Both the position numbers and the translations under genes were made by a program. The notes under the pieces were generated by a model, which did not search any database, was not told the origin of the DNA, and saw only the letters and a program-made list of their open reading frames with translations. Of a stretch of DNA of 64,000 nucleotides, positions 22,054 through 33,604 are shown in pieces (within the stretch, counting starts at the first letter, position 1; every line of letters begins with the position of its first letter). The stretch is taken from positions 6,096,978 to 6,160,977 of the forward strand of contig BCIA01000001.1 in the NCBI GenBank assembly GCA_001599815.1. The letters are read 5' to 3'. This DNA is from Furcasterigmium furcatum. Its lineage: Eukaryota > Ascomycota > Sordariomycetes > Glomerellales > Plectosphaerellaceae.

Positions 22054-23875
22054 TTAGTGTGCGTGGCTGTGATCGTTGTTGTGGCCATGATCGTGATTGC
22101 TGTGGTCGTGGCCGTGGTCCTGGTTATGACCGTGGTTGTGGTTGTTGTTCGGCGAGTCGGGGGGCTCAGAGCCAGCGACGGTAGTGCTGGTAGAGCAGCA
22201 GCCCTTGCCGACGCAGTTGTCGATGCACTCGAGGAGGCACTGGGAGTTCTTCTTCCGGACGGTCCTATCGCCGGGGCCGTCGACTCGGAGTGCGGCCTCG
22301 TGCTCGAGGTCATGCGTGTGGTCATCGTCGAGGCAGAACTCGGGCTGGATGGTGGCGCTGTGGATGCCGTAGGCGTGGAGGCACTTGCGGGCGCTCTTGG
22401 CGAGTTCCATGTAGCGCTCGCCGCCCTCGGCAGTGATGGGGAAACTGATCTGGATGTGCATGGAGGCGACGATCTTGGTGTCGGAGAGCTGCCAGATATG
22501 GACGTGATGGCAGCTGATAACGCCGGGAAGGGCCTCGATGTCCTCGCGGATGTCCTGGAGGTCAATGTGATCGGGGGTGGCCTGGAGGAGGATCTTGGAG
22601 GTGGCCATGGTGAGGGGCAGAGCGGACTTGAGGATGATGAGGGTGATGAAGAGGGAGACGGCCGGATCGGCGTACATCTTGCCAGGCCAGTCGGTAAGCC
22701 AGATGATGAGGGCGGTGACGATGACACCGAGGTTGCCGAGGGCATCTCCGATGACGTGGATGATGAGACCGTTCAGGCCCATGTCGCCGTGGCTGTGGCC
22801 GTGACCCTTCTTCTTGCGCTCCTTGTTCTTGTTGTGGTTGTGCTCGCAGTGGATGCTCGAGTCCCTCCGAGAACGGCGGATAGGGGCGCTGCAGGCGCTG
22901 GACTTGGTCTTAGAGCCGTTGGCGTTGAGCAGCGGGGTGTCCTCGGCGGGCTCTTCCTCGATGGGGCTGTCCTCAGCCTCGCTTTCATCGGGGCCTCCAT
23001 CGTTCTGTGCGCGAGGCCTGGTGGCGTCGATGATCTCCTGTCTGAAGCTAGAAGGATAGATGCTGATATCATCGATGCTGGTGAGGCGAGAGTGTCGCAG
23101 GCTCTTGCGTCGCTCTCGCTCCCTGCCCCTAGAGCTGGAGGAGCCGCGGTGGCGGCCTGTGGCGCCGGACTCACTGTCGAAACGGATACGGCGCGGGGTG
23201 GTAGGGTCACGACCGTCGGTGGCGCCGTCAGTGATGCGATCCGCAGCCGTTGCACGCCCCTCCTCGGCGGCATGCTCGTGGGAGTGGGGGTGGTCATGTC
23301 CGGCGTCCCCATGGTCGTGGTCGCCGTGGCCGTGGTCGTGGCCATGTCCGCCAAGCACAATGAATCCTATGAGGTTGGAGGCGAGACCAGCGGAGCCGAC
23401 GATGAGCATGAGCTTGGGGTTCGTGATGTCGGGTGGGTCGAAGAATCGGGTAATGGCTTCGAGGAAGATAGAGACGCAGAGGGCGATGAGGAAGACGGCG
23501 TTGAAGAATGCGCCGAGGATCTCAGCACGGAGCCACTAGAGGAGGTGTCAGTCGAGTCCGGGTCCGGCGCGGAAGACGGCAACAGGCAACACATACGCCG
23601 TAAGAGTACTTGTCGGTGGTGGCCTTGCTGGCAACAGCAACAGCCCAAAGACCGACGCAGAGAGAGATGATATCGTTGAGCTACGGGGGTTTGTCAGGAG
23701 AGTTGTCCCAGAGAAATTCGGGCTCGGGGAATTCGGGGATTCGACGGACCATGTGAAAGGCGTCGGCGAGGAGGGCCAGCGAGGAGACCAGCAGGCCGAC
23801 GGTCAGCTCGACGAGAAAGAAGACAATGTCGATAGCCAGCATAATGCTGATGCGGGTTGACTTTGACCACGCCAT
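22054..23875 (-). CDS. ZRC1: Zinc transporter, cation diffusion facilitator (ZRC1/COT1-like)
   Basis: Proton-coupled Zn2+ exporter, expected in the vacuolar membrane, protecting from zinc and cobalt excess. Exons (minus) 23750-23875, 23597-23680 and 22054-23535 give about 563 aa. Helix II contains ADAFHMLND, the HxxxD half of the zinc site, and intron 1 falls inside that motif. Helix V carries the second half, IHVIGDALGN. The cytosolic loop between helices IV and V begins with a dense His/Asp run (GHDHGHGDHDHGD) and is long and Ser/Arg-rich. The cytosolic C-terminal CDF domain has CHHVHIWQL. The end is a second His/Asn/Asp-rich tail (22054-22150). Intron 1 uses an unusual GTCCGT donor. Confidence 0.93.
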
Positions 23876-24506
23876 GCCGGGCTATCTGGGGGCAGCCGAC
23901 TCGGGAAAATTGGTGATGTGGTGGTGGTGTTGTGGGCAATGTTGGGGGCGCGGAAGCCCAGCGATTAAAAGGGGAGGCCAAGAAAGAGGAAGAAGGAAAA
24001 AAGAGTCGCGTCGATTGGCAGGGGAATGGACTTGAGGCGCGTCGGATAAGGCGCCTGGTCGATGTGGTCTCGAAAGGGAGAAGTGCCTGGTGAGACAGTC
24101 TCCTTCTCGCTCGCAAGAATGGGAGGACGACGGTTGAGGGGCGTGTTTGATTGAAGATCACAAATACCCGGCGGCCGGGAGCTGAAGCCAGGTGGGTGGG
24201 TGGTGTCCGCCGGGTGGGTGTATGACGCTAGATGCAGGAATAACTTGCCTGATTAGCTCAGCTAGGTGCGCAAAGTCCCGTCAAGGCAAGCAGCAAACAC
24301 CAACCAACAAGCAAGTCCAGCCGGCCCCACCGATCAGATCATCTGGTCCGAGCGTCTTGTGGCTTGACTTCGAGAAGTCGCCCCGTCTTGGCGGATCGTC
24401 CGGCGCCAACGGCGGCGCTTTCATGTGGTCGTCGTCTTGCAAATTAAGACTTATTTCTGTCCAGTTTGCCGGATTCTACCAAGCAAACTAACTATTAATA
24501 AACCAA
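23876..24506. other. Intergenic region upstream of zinc transporter
   Basis: About 630 bp between the ZRC1-like start and the 3' end of the P450, both minus strand. It should include the ZRC1 promoter and the P450 3' UTR. No gene or metal-response element was identified with confidence. Confidence 0.5.
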
Positions 24507-26283
24507 CTACAATATCGCCTCCCCCTTCTTCAAAGGCGTCATTTTCAGGTACATCCCGTGCTCCGGCTTGATGGTGATGACTCCCCGGGGCACGACCTTC
24601 GCATCGTCCATGGCGAGCTCCCACGAGAAATTCATGACCATGGCGGACAGCAGACACCTCATCTCCACCTTGGCGAAGTTCTGCCCGATACAGCTCCTCG
24701 GACCGTGCAGGAATGTCATGAAGTCGTAGTTGCTGCCCGCGCCCCCGTGCTGGTTCGGCTTCCCGTCCGTGATCCACCGCTCCGGCCGGAATTCGCCGGC
24801 CCCGGGGCCCCATATCACCGGGGACCGGTTGACGAACCACATGGAGATGATCATCTCCGTGCCCTTGGGGATGAACTGGTCGCCGACCTGGGTGTCGCGG
24901 AGGGCTTCGCGGATGGTGATAGGGACGGTGGGATACAGCCTGAGGGACTCGTGCATGATGCCGTTGAGGTAGGGGAGCTGCTCGAGCACGCCCGCGAGAT
25001 CGGCCGAGGGGTCTTGGGTGAGTTCTTCCGGGATGCCGCCGGATGCCTCTTGGCGGAGTTTCTCCTGGATCTCCGGGTGCTTGGCGAGCAGGTAACACGC
25101 CCATGTCAGAGCGGACGCAGTAGTCTCGTGGCTAGCGATCATGTCAGTAAGATGTTTGGGGGGAGGATTGGGCGAGTTACGGACCCCGCTGCCAGGAACG
25201 TCAAGAGCTGGTCCTTCAGCGCCGTGTCCGAAAAGTTGTTGGTCTTGATCAGGAGGGACAGGATGTCGAAGTGCTCGTCCCCCCTTTCCAGCGCGTCCCG
25301 CTTCTCCTGGATCATCGGACCGCACATGTCGCTCAGCGAGCTGGTCAGGTGGTCGAAGGTCTGGTTCATTTTCCAAGGGAGGAACCTCAGAAACCCGCGG
25401 CCGAAAGCCATGCCGAGCGCGGCGAACAGCACCTTCTCTCGCGACGGCTCGAGAAGCGCCTCGTACGTCTCCTGGAGCGGGTCGTTGGATTTCTCCAAGG
25501 TGTTCAGGTTGCGACCCAGGCAGGCGACGCCGATGATGTCGAGGGTGACCTTGCTCGCCCAGGTGGTCAGCTCGACGATGGCCGAGCTGGACTTTTCGTC
25601 CCTGGCCGAAGGACTCGGGCTCATGTTGATATCGTGCTCGAGAAGCTTGGTCATGATCTCGGCCTTAGTCCACATGAGGGGGTACAGGTTCTTGATGTGC
25701 CGGAAGTGGAAGGCGGGCGTGGTGTTCTTCCGGACGAACTTGTGCTGGTCGCCCTCGATGATGACCAGGCCGTCCCCCAGCACATATCGCAGAAAGGCGC
25801 GTATCCTCGCCGCCTTGGCAAAGTCGTAGCACCTGTGGACGAGGATGTCTGCCATGAGACGGGGGTTCGTGACAAAGATCTGCCCTCCCCCGAGGTTGAG
25901 CATGATCATGTCATGACCGGGATAGTCACGGGCCAGGTCCAGGAACAGATTCCCCGACGGGCCATCTTTGACAAGCAGGGCATTGTTGAAGGCGCTGAGA
26001 AGGGCCTGCGGTGGCGTCAGTTGCTGTTGTCTACTCAGTCGAGGCGAAGATGCTGTCCTACCCTTGGGCCTGAGATGTGACGGAGGGGACTGAAAAGTCT
26101 CGGGTGAAGAAAATACCAGAATAGGATTCCAAAAGCATAGTTGGCCAGGTATATAACAACAGCAGATCTGATAGGACTCCCCGAAGAATAGTAACTTGGG
26201 TAGAGCTTGATGGCCAGCACGGCCTCTACCGTCGCAGCCAGGGTGAGGCTTGGGAAGCCAAAGAGACGAGCGGCGACTGTCAT
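24507..26283 (-). CDS. Cytochrome P450 monooxygenase
   Basis: Membrane-anchored haem monooxygenase, about 555 aa. Exons (minus) 26062-26283, 25185-26005 and 24507-25131. The N-terminus has two hydrophobic segments (about 10-30 and 40-60), then HISGPR. Splicing intron 2 (GTCCGT donor) restores the oxygen-binding I-helix motif AAGHETTASALTW, which supports that junction. The K-helix ExxR is HESLRLYP, and the haem-ligand loop is FLHGPRSCIGQNF with the axial Cys near residue 494. It resembles fungal CYP4/CYP52-clan enzymes, but I cannot name the family or substrate. No polyketide synthase, NRPS or terpene cyclase gene is adjacent, so a secondary-metabolite cluster is not supported. Confidence 0.93.
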
Positions 26284-27287
26284 GATGCTGTTTCCGAGGC
26301 GTCGATATACTCACAAGATGTCATGATTATCGGGCCAAGAGAGGACAGAACAATCCACTGGTCGGGGATTACTCAGGCCTTCGGGTCGTCTAAGCCAGCA
26401 TTTATACTTACATACCTAAATAGGCACTCACTTATACTTCCGCGCACAGGCGACGGAGTCGAGTCAGCATCCCATCTCCCGAGTTACCACAACGGGAAGC
26501 CGACTTGAACCCATCTGCCCCAGATGCTCAGCTTCAAATCCAATCAAACTCAGAAGATGCCATTAGCACATGAGGCGATTACTGGGAGCCATCTGCAGTA
26601 AACGAGCTGCCCAATCCGGGGCTGCCGGGAGCATCTCGAACTCGGCCGATCTCCACCGCACGATCTGTGCTGCACGTCGCAAAGTCCGTCTCTTTCGGGT
26701 TTAGCCTGCGAGCTCAACCTTCAGACGGCGATGAGACCCCTGAAACGAGAAACGACTTCGCCGGAGGTCGGTCGACGTCGAGGACTCGCAAACCCGGGCT
26801 TTCGGGTCACGGACGCGGCGAAGGTCCGGCTGATCGCCCTCGCAATCTAGTACGAATCCAGCGAGGAGCGCCGTGAAAGGCGGGGGCAGACGGGAGCCTC
26901 AACATATGTTCGGGACGACGTCAGTTCAAGCTGGATGACGGAGGACTGGGCCACGTCGGTCTTCCCACCTTGAAGGCCATGCAAGGGCCTTGCGGATGGG
27001 AAAGCAGTACCCAGGCAGTGGATTCCTAGATCCTCCTCCTGCCAGCATGAAAGCGCACCGTCGGGGAAACAGCCACTACCACTTCACGGTAGGTACCTAC
27101 CCTCCAGCGTAGGTAGGAAGGCAGCAGTAGTGAGTTGCGACTACCGCCGTCTACATTTCAATGTTGCACCTAGGTACCTACCTAGGTACATGGGGACAGT
27201 TGATCTGGCCGAAGCAACTTGAAAGAAACAATTTCCATCTATACATATTGCCAGCCACCGAAGTGTTCAGTTGCGAGAGAACTCAGA
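26284..27287. other. Divergent intergenic region (P450 / hypothetical)
   Basis: About 1 kb without a credible gene. The last 200 bp are rich in GGTACC-centred palindromes (separate entry). Confidence 0.55.
27088..27189. repeat. Cluster of TAGGTACCTA palindromes
   Basis: GTAGGTACCTAC at about 27089-27100, GTAGGTAGG at 27109, and ACCTAGGTACCTACCTAGGTAC at about 27168-27189 are self-complementary. Related fragments recur near 12793, 16130, 28183, 28246 and 41047. Such motifs are common in intergenic DNA of Sordariomycetes; their function is unknown. Confidence 0.55.
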
Positions 27288-28154
27288 ATGAATCCCCCAA
27301 GTTCTACCTATAGGCACATACTACCAGCACCAACTATTAGTAGCATCTCCTCCCAGGCCACATCCGAGCTCGAAAAGCAGATCCTGGCAACACTCAACGG
27401 CCTCGGGGAGGCAAAAATCAGCCTCGTCGAATGGGAAGCGCACCTCCTGAGCCGCCTCGGCGTGCCCGTCCGCTAGGTACGGAGACTGGTACGTGTCCGG
27501 CCGCCCTCTCGCTCGCCCGCTGCTTTGCCGCTGCTAAATCACCACCGCCACGGGCAGGACTTCGTCTTCCTGGTCAGAGATGACCAGCTCGAGGAAGCAA
27601 ACCAGATCGCGACGAGAAACGGCCTCATCAACGCCGGCCACGATGCCTTCCCCCCGGCTTTCGCCCTCGAGCGCGCCCGGGTCGGCCACATCTACGGGAC
27701 CCGGGACAATCGATTCATCCTCGCCCCCCTTTCCTATACGGGCATCGACGTGGACGAGCTGGTGATCAGGGACAGGTCGAAACTGCCATGGATCGTTCAC
27801 ACGGTACCATTCCCGGCCTTCTGTACTGCTTGCGTGCGTATCATCTCCCGAGAAGAACCCGGGACTATGATCGCCCACGCGTTGGAGGCAGATCTGAACA
27901 GCGCCATTAAGAGCCGCTACGACATGGGCGAACCTAAACTTTGCTGGGGGGAGAAGCCACAGACCGTGGATTACGGCGGCGTCGCCCACATGATATCGGC
28001 GAAAGGAACGTTCAGAACTGTGCGGTCGCTAGAATTTCACTGGCAGGTGGCATCATGGCCTTTCAAGGAGGGCGAAAGCTGGATGATTCAGGCCATCATA
28101 TCGTGGTACTATGAGGGCAAAGAGTTGCCCACCGCTCGAGACGATCTGGACTGA
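27288..28154 (+). CDS. Hypothetical protein, interrupted by an in-frame TAG
   Basis: Unrecognised fungal protein of about 258-285 aa. Part 1 (27288 to about 27473) starts MNPPSSTYRHILPAP and runs through LEKQILATLNGLGEA and LLSRLGVPVR. TAG follows at 27474-27476. Part 2 (27558-28154) is in the same frame, from DFVFLVRDDQLEEANQ to the true stop. A good acceptor (CTAAAT branch, GGGCAG) is at 27557. The best donor, GTACGT at 27489, lies after the TAG, which would make the gene a nonsense allele. A weaker donor, GTCCGC at 27468, would remove the TAG in a 90-nt intron and give an intact 258-aa protein. No domain, signal peptide or membrane helix is recognised. Confidence 0.5.
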
Positions 28155-28420
28155 TCTCGACGTCTCCTGAGCAGCGCAGGTACCCAGCGTCCCCCTTTAG
28201 CTTTATATCAAGACAATACACACCAGCATGCGGCTCCTCTGGAAGTACTTAGGTACGATGAAATAGCATTGCAGGAACAGGCGGCGGCATCAACACCGCC
28301 GCAGCGCAAGACACATGATGCCCGCCTTCAACCAACGCCTAGAAAGTAGTAGTGATATACCTAGTCCCGGCGGCCACACACGCCGCCGCATCTAACGCGG
28401 CTCGTGCCCGCGCCGGCCCC

Positions 28421-31023
28421 TCACCTCCTCTGCTTCTCGTCATACGTCTCGTCGTCGCTATCGCCCCCAATGACATGCTGCTGCTCCTCCTCCTCCGCCC
28501 CGCGCCCGCCGCGCCCGCCGCGCCCATCCCGCGACTGCGACCGCGACCGCTCCTGGTCCCTGTACGCGCCGGGGATGAAATCCTCGTCGTCATCGTCGCT
28601 GCCCCCCGCGAAGGCATCGTACAGCTCGCCGCCCCTCGTGCGGCGCCCCTTGCCGCCCGCGGCGCCCTTCTCCGAGCGGTTGAGGCCCTCGGCCTCCTCC
28701 TCGTTGATGAGCTCGAACTCGTAGTTGTCCCTGTTGTTGTTCGCCTTGCGGCGGCGCTGCCAGAAGAACCACCCGCCGAGGCCGAGGCAGAACAGGACGA
28801 TGAGGGCCAGCGCGCCGTAGATCCACGCCTGCGCCTTCTCCGAGACGCCGAAGGACGGGAGCCACGACACCCAGTTGGTGTTGGTCGGGGACTCCTGGGC
28901 GCCCTGCGTGCCCGAGGGCTTGGCCGTCTCCGAGGGCTTGGTGGCGTCGCTCTGGCTGGGCTTGATCTTGGTCGGGCGGGCGGGATGGTCCGTGGCCTCC
29001 GCGTCGTGGGTGTTGGTGGCCTGAGGTGGGTGGGATATGGTCGTTGTGGCGGCCGCCTTGGTGGTCGTCAAGATCTTAGCGTGGTCCTTGTCGTCGTCCA
29101 CCGACGGCATGGGGAGCTTGGTCGCCTTCTTGGGGTCGATGGACTCGCCCCAGATCTTAAGATGGAAGTCGGTGAAGGTGCCCTGGTGCTCGTTTTCCGT
29201 CGAGTCTTTCAGGACGACGGTCCACTTGCCGATACCCTTCTCACCCCTATATGTCTAGTCAGTCTCCCGCCCAGAATCAGGTTCAACAAAGTCAAAACTC
29301 ACCAGTGAGCAACGGTCATGAACGTCCAGTCCTCCCACCCAGCCCTGGCATAATCGTACTTGCGGGTGGTGGCAATGTGGCTGACGATGCCATCGGGGCT
29401 GATCAGGTCCGCGCTCAGCTCGCCGCGCGACGTGTGGTTAACGTTCATCGTGATGGTGACATGCTCGACCCGCTCGAGGTTGGCCGCCTTTAGGTCATCC
29501 TCGGTGACGTCGACCGAGATGGCCAGGCCGTCCTTGCCCTGGGGAATCGCCTGGTTGACGTGGATCCAGGGGGAGTAGTACCACGCCTGGGGCTTGACGA
29601 GCTCCCAATCCTTGGCGGCCTGAACAATGGCATAGGCGTCAATCTTTCCGTAGCCGTAGGTGTGGCTGAACTGCACGCCGAGGGGCGTCTTCTGCCATTC
29701 ACCGTCGTCCTCGTTGACGGGCACGGCGGTCATGACCTGCAGCCACTGCAGATCTCGCCAGGCCAGCTCGGGTCGAACGCTCAGAACAAGAGCGTAAATA
29801 CCGGCGCCGAGAGGCGCGGCAGCAGACGTGCCGCCGTGGCCGTCTGTGCACTCGGCCTTGCCGACGTCGGTGGTGTGAATGGAATCGGTGCTGCCGCTGC
29901 TGTAGGTGACAACCATCTGCGCAGAGCACTTCTCTGAGTAGTACGGGTGCTTGCCGTCGCGGTCAATGGCACCGACAGTGATGCTGTAGATGGAGTTTGT
30001 GTACCCGTCGTAGTTGCAGTTGTCCTCCCTGGTGGCGCCGTTGCCGCTGGCAAAGACGTAGATGGAGCCCTTGCCCTCGCGGCCGTCCTGAATGCCCTTG
30101 AGCATGGCCTTCTTGATGAGGATGCCCGGCGCATCCATAGACTTGCCATCATCGGGAGGGCCCCAGGAACAGGAGTAAATGTGGTTATGCTGATAGTCGT
30201 AGGTCATAGCTACGGCCTCATCGGCGTCGGAAATGAGCTTGCTCAAGATGCGCAGTCCGGACACCTTGGCGTTGTAGGCGACACCGACACCGCAGGCGTC
30301 GTTCTTCGCCGCAGCCACCTCGCCGGCGCAGCGCGTACCGTGCCTGTCGTCGGACAGTGTGGGCTTGGGCTCATCGCGGTGGTCGTTGAAATCGTACGAG
30401 CCCGCGGCGTAGTAGTTCGGCTTCAAATCATCCGAGTACATGTCCAGACCATCATCGACGATGGACACGGTGGCGTTGTGGCCCGTGATGCCCTCGATCC
30501 AGAGGCCGGTCACGTTGACGTCGTGGCCCTTTTGCACGGTATTGAGCAGATGCCACTGCTCGTTGAATATGGGGTCGAAGATTCCGAGCGTCTGGGCGAT
30601 GTCGCGCTGCTTCTGGACCATCGCAGAGTCGGGCCGCTGCCGGCTGACGAGCTGACTGGGTCCCAGCGGCGCAGGGGGCGCCCTCTTCTCCCATGGTTTC
30701 CTGGGGACCTGTCTCTGCGCGAAACGGACGCCGTCGAGGATGTCGGAGCCGCCGAGGTCTCGTTTCCTCCTCCTGCTCTCCTGCAGTTCTGGCTCGACGA
30801 CATCGTGTGTGCTCCGCTTGGTAGAGAAGACGTGGTGGCCGTCGAGGGTGCCAAGCTCACCCTCGTGGGAGAGGCCTAGCCGCGCGGCGACGAGGTCCGG
30901 GGGTGCCGAGTCGTCGAGCTCGAGGACGTAGTAGTCGCTGGTGTCGTAGTTGCGAGGAACGTGCTTCGCAGCGGATGTCGCGACGGCAAGGCCAAGGAGG
31001 CCGACGAGTGTGCCGGGCCTCAT
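28421..31023 (-). CDS. KEX2: Kexin, pro-hormone-processing endoprotease
   Basis: Late-Golgi, calcium-dependent subtilisin-like protease cutting after Lys-Arg/Arg-Arg in secreted pro-proteins. Exons (minus) 29303-31023 and 28421-29246 give about 848 aa. A signal peptide (1-19) and propeptide are followed by dibasic sites, RRRKR near 88 and WEKR at 114, the likely autocleavage point. The S8 domain has Asp190 (SIVDDGLD), His228 (DRHGTRCAGE), oxyanion Asn328 (FASGNGA) and Ser400 (GHGGTSAAAPLGAG). The P domain runs from about 480 to 620 across the intron. A Ser/Thr-rich stalk, one membrane helix (WIYGALALIVLFCLGLGGWF) and an acidic cytosolic tail with YEFEL, a plausible Golgi-retrieval signal, complete the canonical order. 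Confidence 0.97.
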
Positions 31024-32098
31024 GGTGGACTAGGGGAAGGGAGTGTCGGGGAGAACGAAGGAATGTCTACGACATTGGGAGCTGGGCGCACAATAAAAAG
31101 GGTCAGTAGGGAGTGCGATGGGTTGATGGCGGCTGTGCGACCAGGTGAGATATGAATAGGTTGTTTTCGTGGAAGGATGCGCAGCGCCTCGTTGACCACG
31201 AAGGTTGGATGCGAGTGGCAAAGGGGAAGCCTAAAGGGCGGAAAGTTTAGGGGACGACACTCACTGTAGGAATAGTACTAGTAGCGCCTCGATGCTGACT
31301 CGCAAACTCAGAATGATGGCAGGCCAAAGTATCGCTGGCGAAGAGAACACAGCAAGACAAGAGGTGGAAAGGAACCTCGACTCTTTGTCAGAATTTGTAT
31401 GGTAGATTGAACAGAGTCCCGAAGCAGTTGCAAAGGGATCAAGATCAATCAGTTGTCGTGGCCTCCCGAGAGCCAGCACCCCTTGGCCTCCCGATGAGGA
31501 AGGCGGCGAAGGGACATCTGGGTCCAGGCTCGATTCTCAGAGTAGTGGGCTATCGTAAACCTGTGTGCAGAACCGCAAAGCACGTTAGTGGGGCATCCCG
31601 CGCGTCCCAAGGCTCCGCGCATCCTTGTTCCCTCATTCCCAGCCAGTTTCAAAGACGAGTCCCGACTGGGCACAGACCAGACATCCCTGACATGCCAAGT
31701 CTCATCCCGGAGCGCTAACTGCTTGGGAAGTTTCCTGTCCACTGACTGATGCCCCGTTTCTGCCAGAATTTTTTAGGACACTCAGCAGCATGCAGATGTC
31801 CAGGACGGGAAGCTGGATCACCAAAAAGCCACCGTAGTCAATTGATTGCGTCCCAATGAGCCAATGTCAGCACGTCTTCTGTGCCGCCCCCTCTGCACTG
31901 GCAGGAAGCCAAGAGTTTGTGTCACCTGTGGCACAGGAAGCAAGCAAGGGACCTGATATATCGAACCACAACCAGCAGCGGCTAAACACTTATGAACATT
32001 AAACACCGCCAGCATAATGGGCCGGCTGTCTGTCTACTACCTCTGCTAAACCGGTAACACATAATTCGACTCTTCAGCCGAAAAAGCAAGTAAGCAAC
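31024..32098. other. Intergenic region upstream of KEX2
   Basis: About 1.08 kb between the KEX2 start and the SNX4 3' end, both minus strand. It holds the KEX2 promoter; no gene or repeat recognised. Confidence 0.55.
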
Positions 32099-33604
32099 TC
32101 ACACATGCGCTCTGCCGGGAGGCTCCGGGTGGACCGTCGGCTCAGACACGCCCTGCTTCTCCATGTCCTTGACATAGCCCTCCCACACCTCGATCACCTT
32201 GCTGTAGTACTCCGTGTGCGCGTCTGCCAGGCCGCCCATCTGCTTCTTGAACTCGAGTCTCTTGATCCGCTCAAAGTCCTGCACCTCCTTGACCACCTCG
32301 TTGTCGAACGCCTCGCTCGTCCGCTTGGCCTGCTCGATCGCGTGCGTGAGGTCGTCGATCCGCCGCTCCACCTTGACCTTGCGCTCCCTCTTCGCCTGCT
32401 CGTGATCCACCCCGCGGACGTCCTCCAGCTTGCGCGTGATGAACCCGCTGGCCCCCGCGAGCCCGCTCGACCCGTGCCCGGACTGCAGCCCGTCGCGCTC
32501 CGCCGTCGCCTTGTTGAGGTACTCGATCAGTTGCTCGAAATCCACCTGCTTCTGCTCCCGCGCCTTGAGCAGTGCCTTCATCGCTATGCTGTACGCCTGC
32601 ATGTCCCGCAGGCTGCCCAGGTAGTCCTGGTCCGTGACGTCCCGGAGGTCCCGCAGGCCCTGCGCCGAGTCCTCGATCGACGCCGCAAAGTGGTGCACCG
32701 CCGTCTCCACGCCCGGCTCCAGGATGATAAGCCTCTGGAACTGCTCCGCCAGGTCCTTCTGGTCCGTCTCGATGTCCCACTCTCGCCGCGCCACCCGCGC
32801 GACGATCTTCTCGATCTGCGCCAGATCCTCGTCCAGCTTGTCGCTGCGCTCGCGCACCTCGACGAAGCGCTTGTCGGGCTTGTGCACCTTGGAGAAGGCC
32901 GTCATGAACGAGTCGGTGAGGTTGTCGAAGACGCCGCCCGTGCCGACGTCGCTGTGCGAAGACGCCCTCGAGCCGCGGCTGCGCATCGTCGCATTCCAGT
33001 CTGGGCTCTCGAGGAAGATGTGCAGTATGTCCGCCCTGCGGAGGACGGGGTGCATGGACAGGCGGGTGAGGAACCGCTGCAGCGAGTTGGCGCGGCGGTT
33101 CGTAAAGTCGGGCCCGAACCGGTCGCCCCGGACGTACTCCATGCGCTGCTTGTCGGGGAGGGGCGGCACGGCGGCGGTCGGGAAGTCCCTGCTCAGTGCC
33201 TTATACAGGAAAACAAAGTCTGTAAACCGCCTGCGGACGGTGCTCGTAGACTTTTGGAAGGCGGGAAAGGTAGACTGCGGAGGTCATTAGCTGTCGGCGG
33301 CTCAACCTGGGCAGCATCACCGCAGATGGCCTGGATCGGGCGCACATACATATGTCGATATCAGATAGGAAACAAAGACATCCTTAGAACCTTCGTTCTC
33401 CTTCAGCGGATGCGATACGGTGCATTCGAGCACCTCCCCGCCGAGAGCCGCAGCATCCGGGTGAGTCGCATCGGCGCTCTGGGCTCCATTGCTTTCGTGG
33501 GGTTCAAAGGGGCCTGAGACAGCTCCTGGTGATTGCGCCTCGGCGGCAGCGCGGTCGCTGTGCCACGAGACGCTGGAGAAGTCGTCCTGCTCGATTCTCG
33601 CCAT
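32099..33604 (-). CDS. SNX4: Sorting nexin-4 (Atg24), PX-BAR protein
   Basis: Binds PI3P on endosomes, recycles SNAREs to the Golgi and supports selective autophagy. Exons (minus) 33350-33604 and 32099-33274 give about 476 aa. The PX domain (about 58-180) is completed by splicing: ECTVSHPLKENEGSKD, then STFPAFQKSTSTVRRRFTDF and the lipid-contact stretch PPLPDKQRMEY with RRANSLQRFL. A BAR-type coiled-coil domain follows (about 210-460). The stop TGA overlaps a GTGAGT sequence that could act as a splice donor, so a differently spliced C-terminus is possible, although I found no convincing downstream exon. The C-terminal PTVHPEPPGRAHV is not a feature I know from family members. Confidence 0.92.

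Noticed and set aside
22012..23670. Long plus-strand ORF (552 codons) opposite the zinc transporter
   Set aside because: Antisense mirror of GC-rich codon use and His/Asp repeats; no domains, and it covers introns of the real gene.
24558..25829. 423-codon plus-strand ORF opposite the P450
   Set aside because: Antisense shadow; the minus strand has all P450 motifs.
26455..26530. Possible tRNA on the minus strand (a GGGTTCAAGTC-like T-loop)
   Set aside because: No matching acceptor stem or anticodon arm could be built around it.
24507..28154. Secondary-metabolite gene cluster around the P450
   Set aside because: Neighbours are a zinc transporter, an unknown protein and KEX2; no backbone enzyme or pathway regulator.
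29947..30879. 310-codon plus-strand ORF opposite KEX2
   Set aside because: Shadow of the protease domain.
32105..33517. 470-codon plus-strand ORF opposite SNX4
   Set aside because: Composition is the complement of charged coiled-coil codons; it spans the SNX4 intron.
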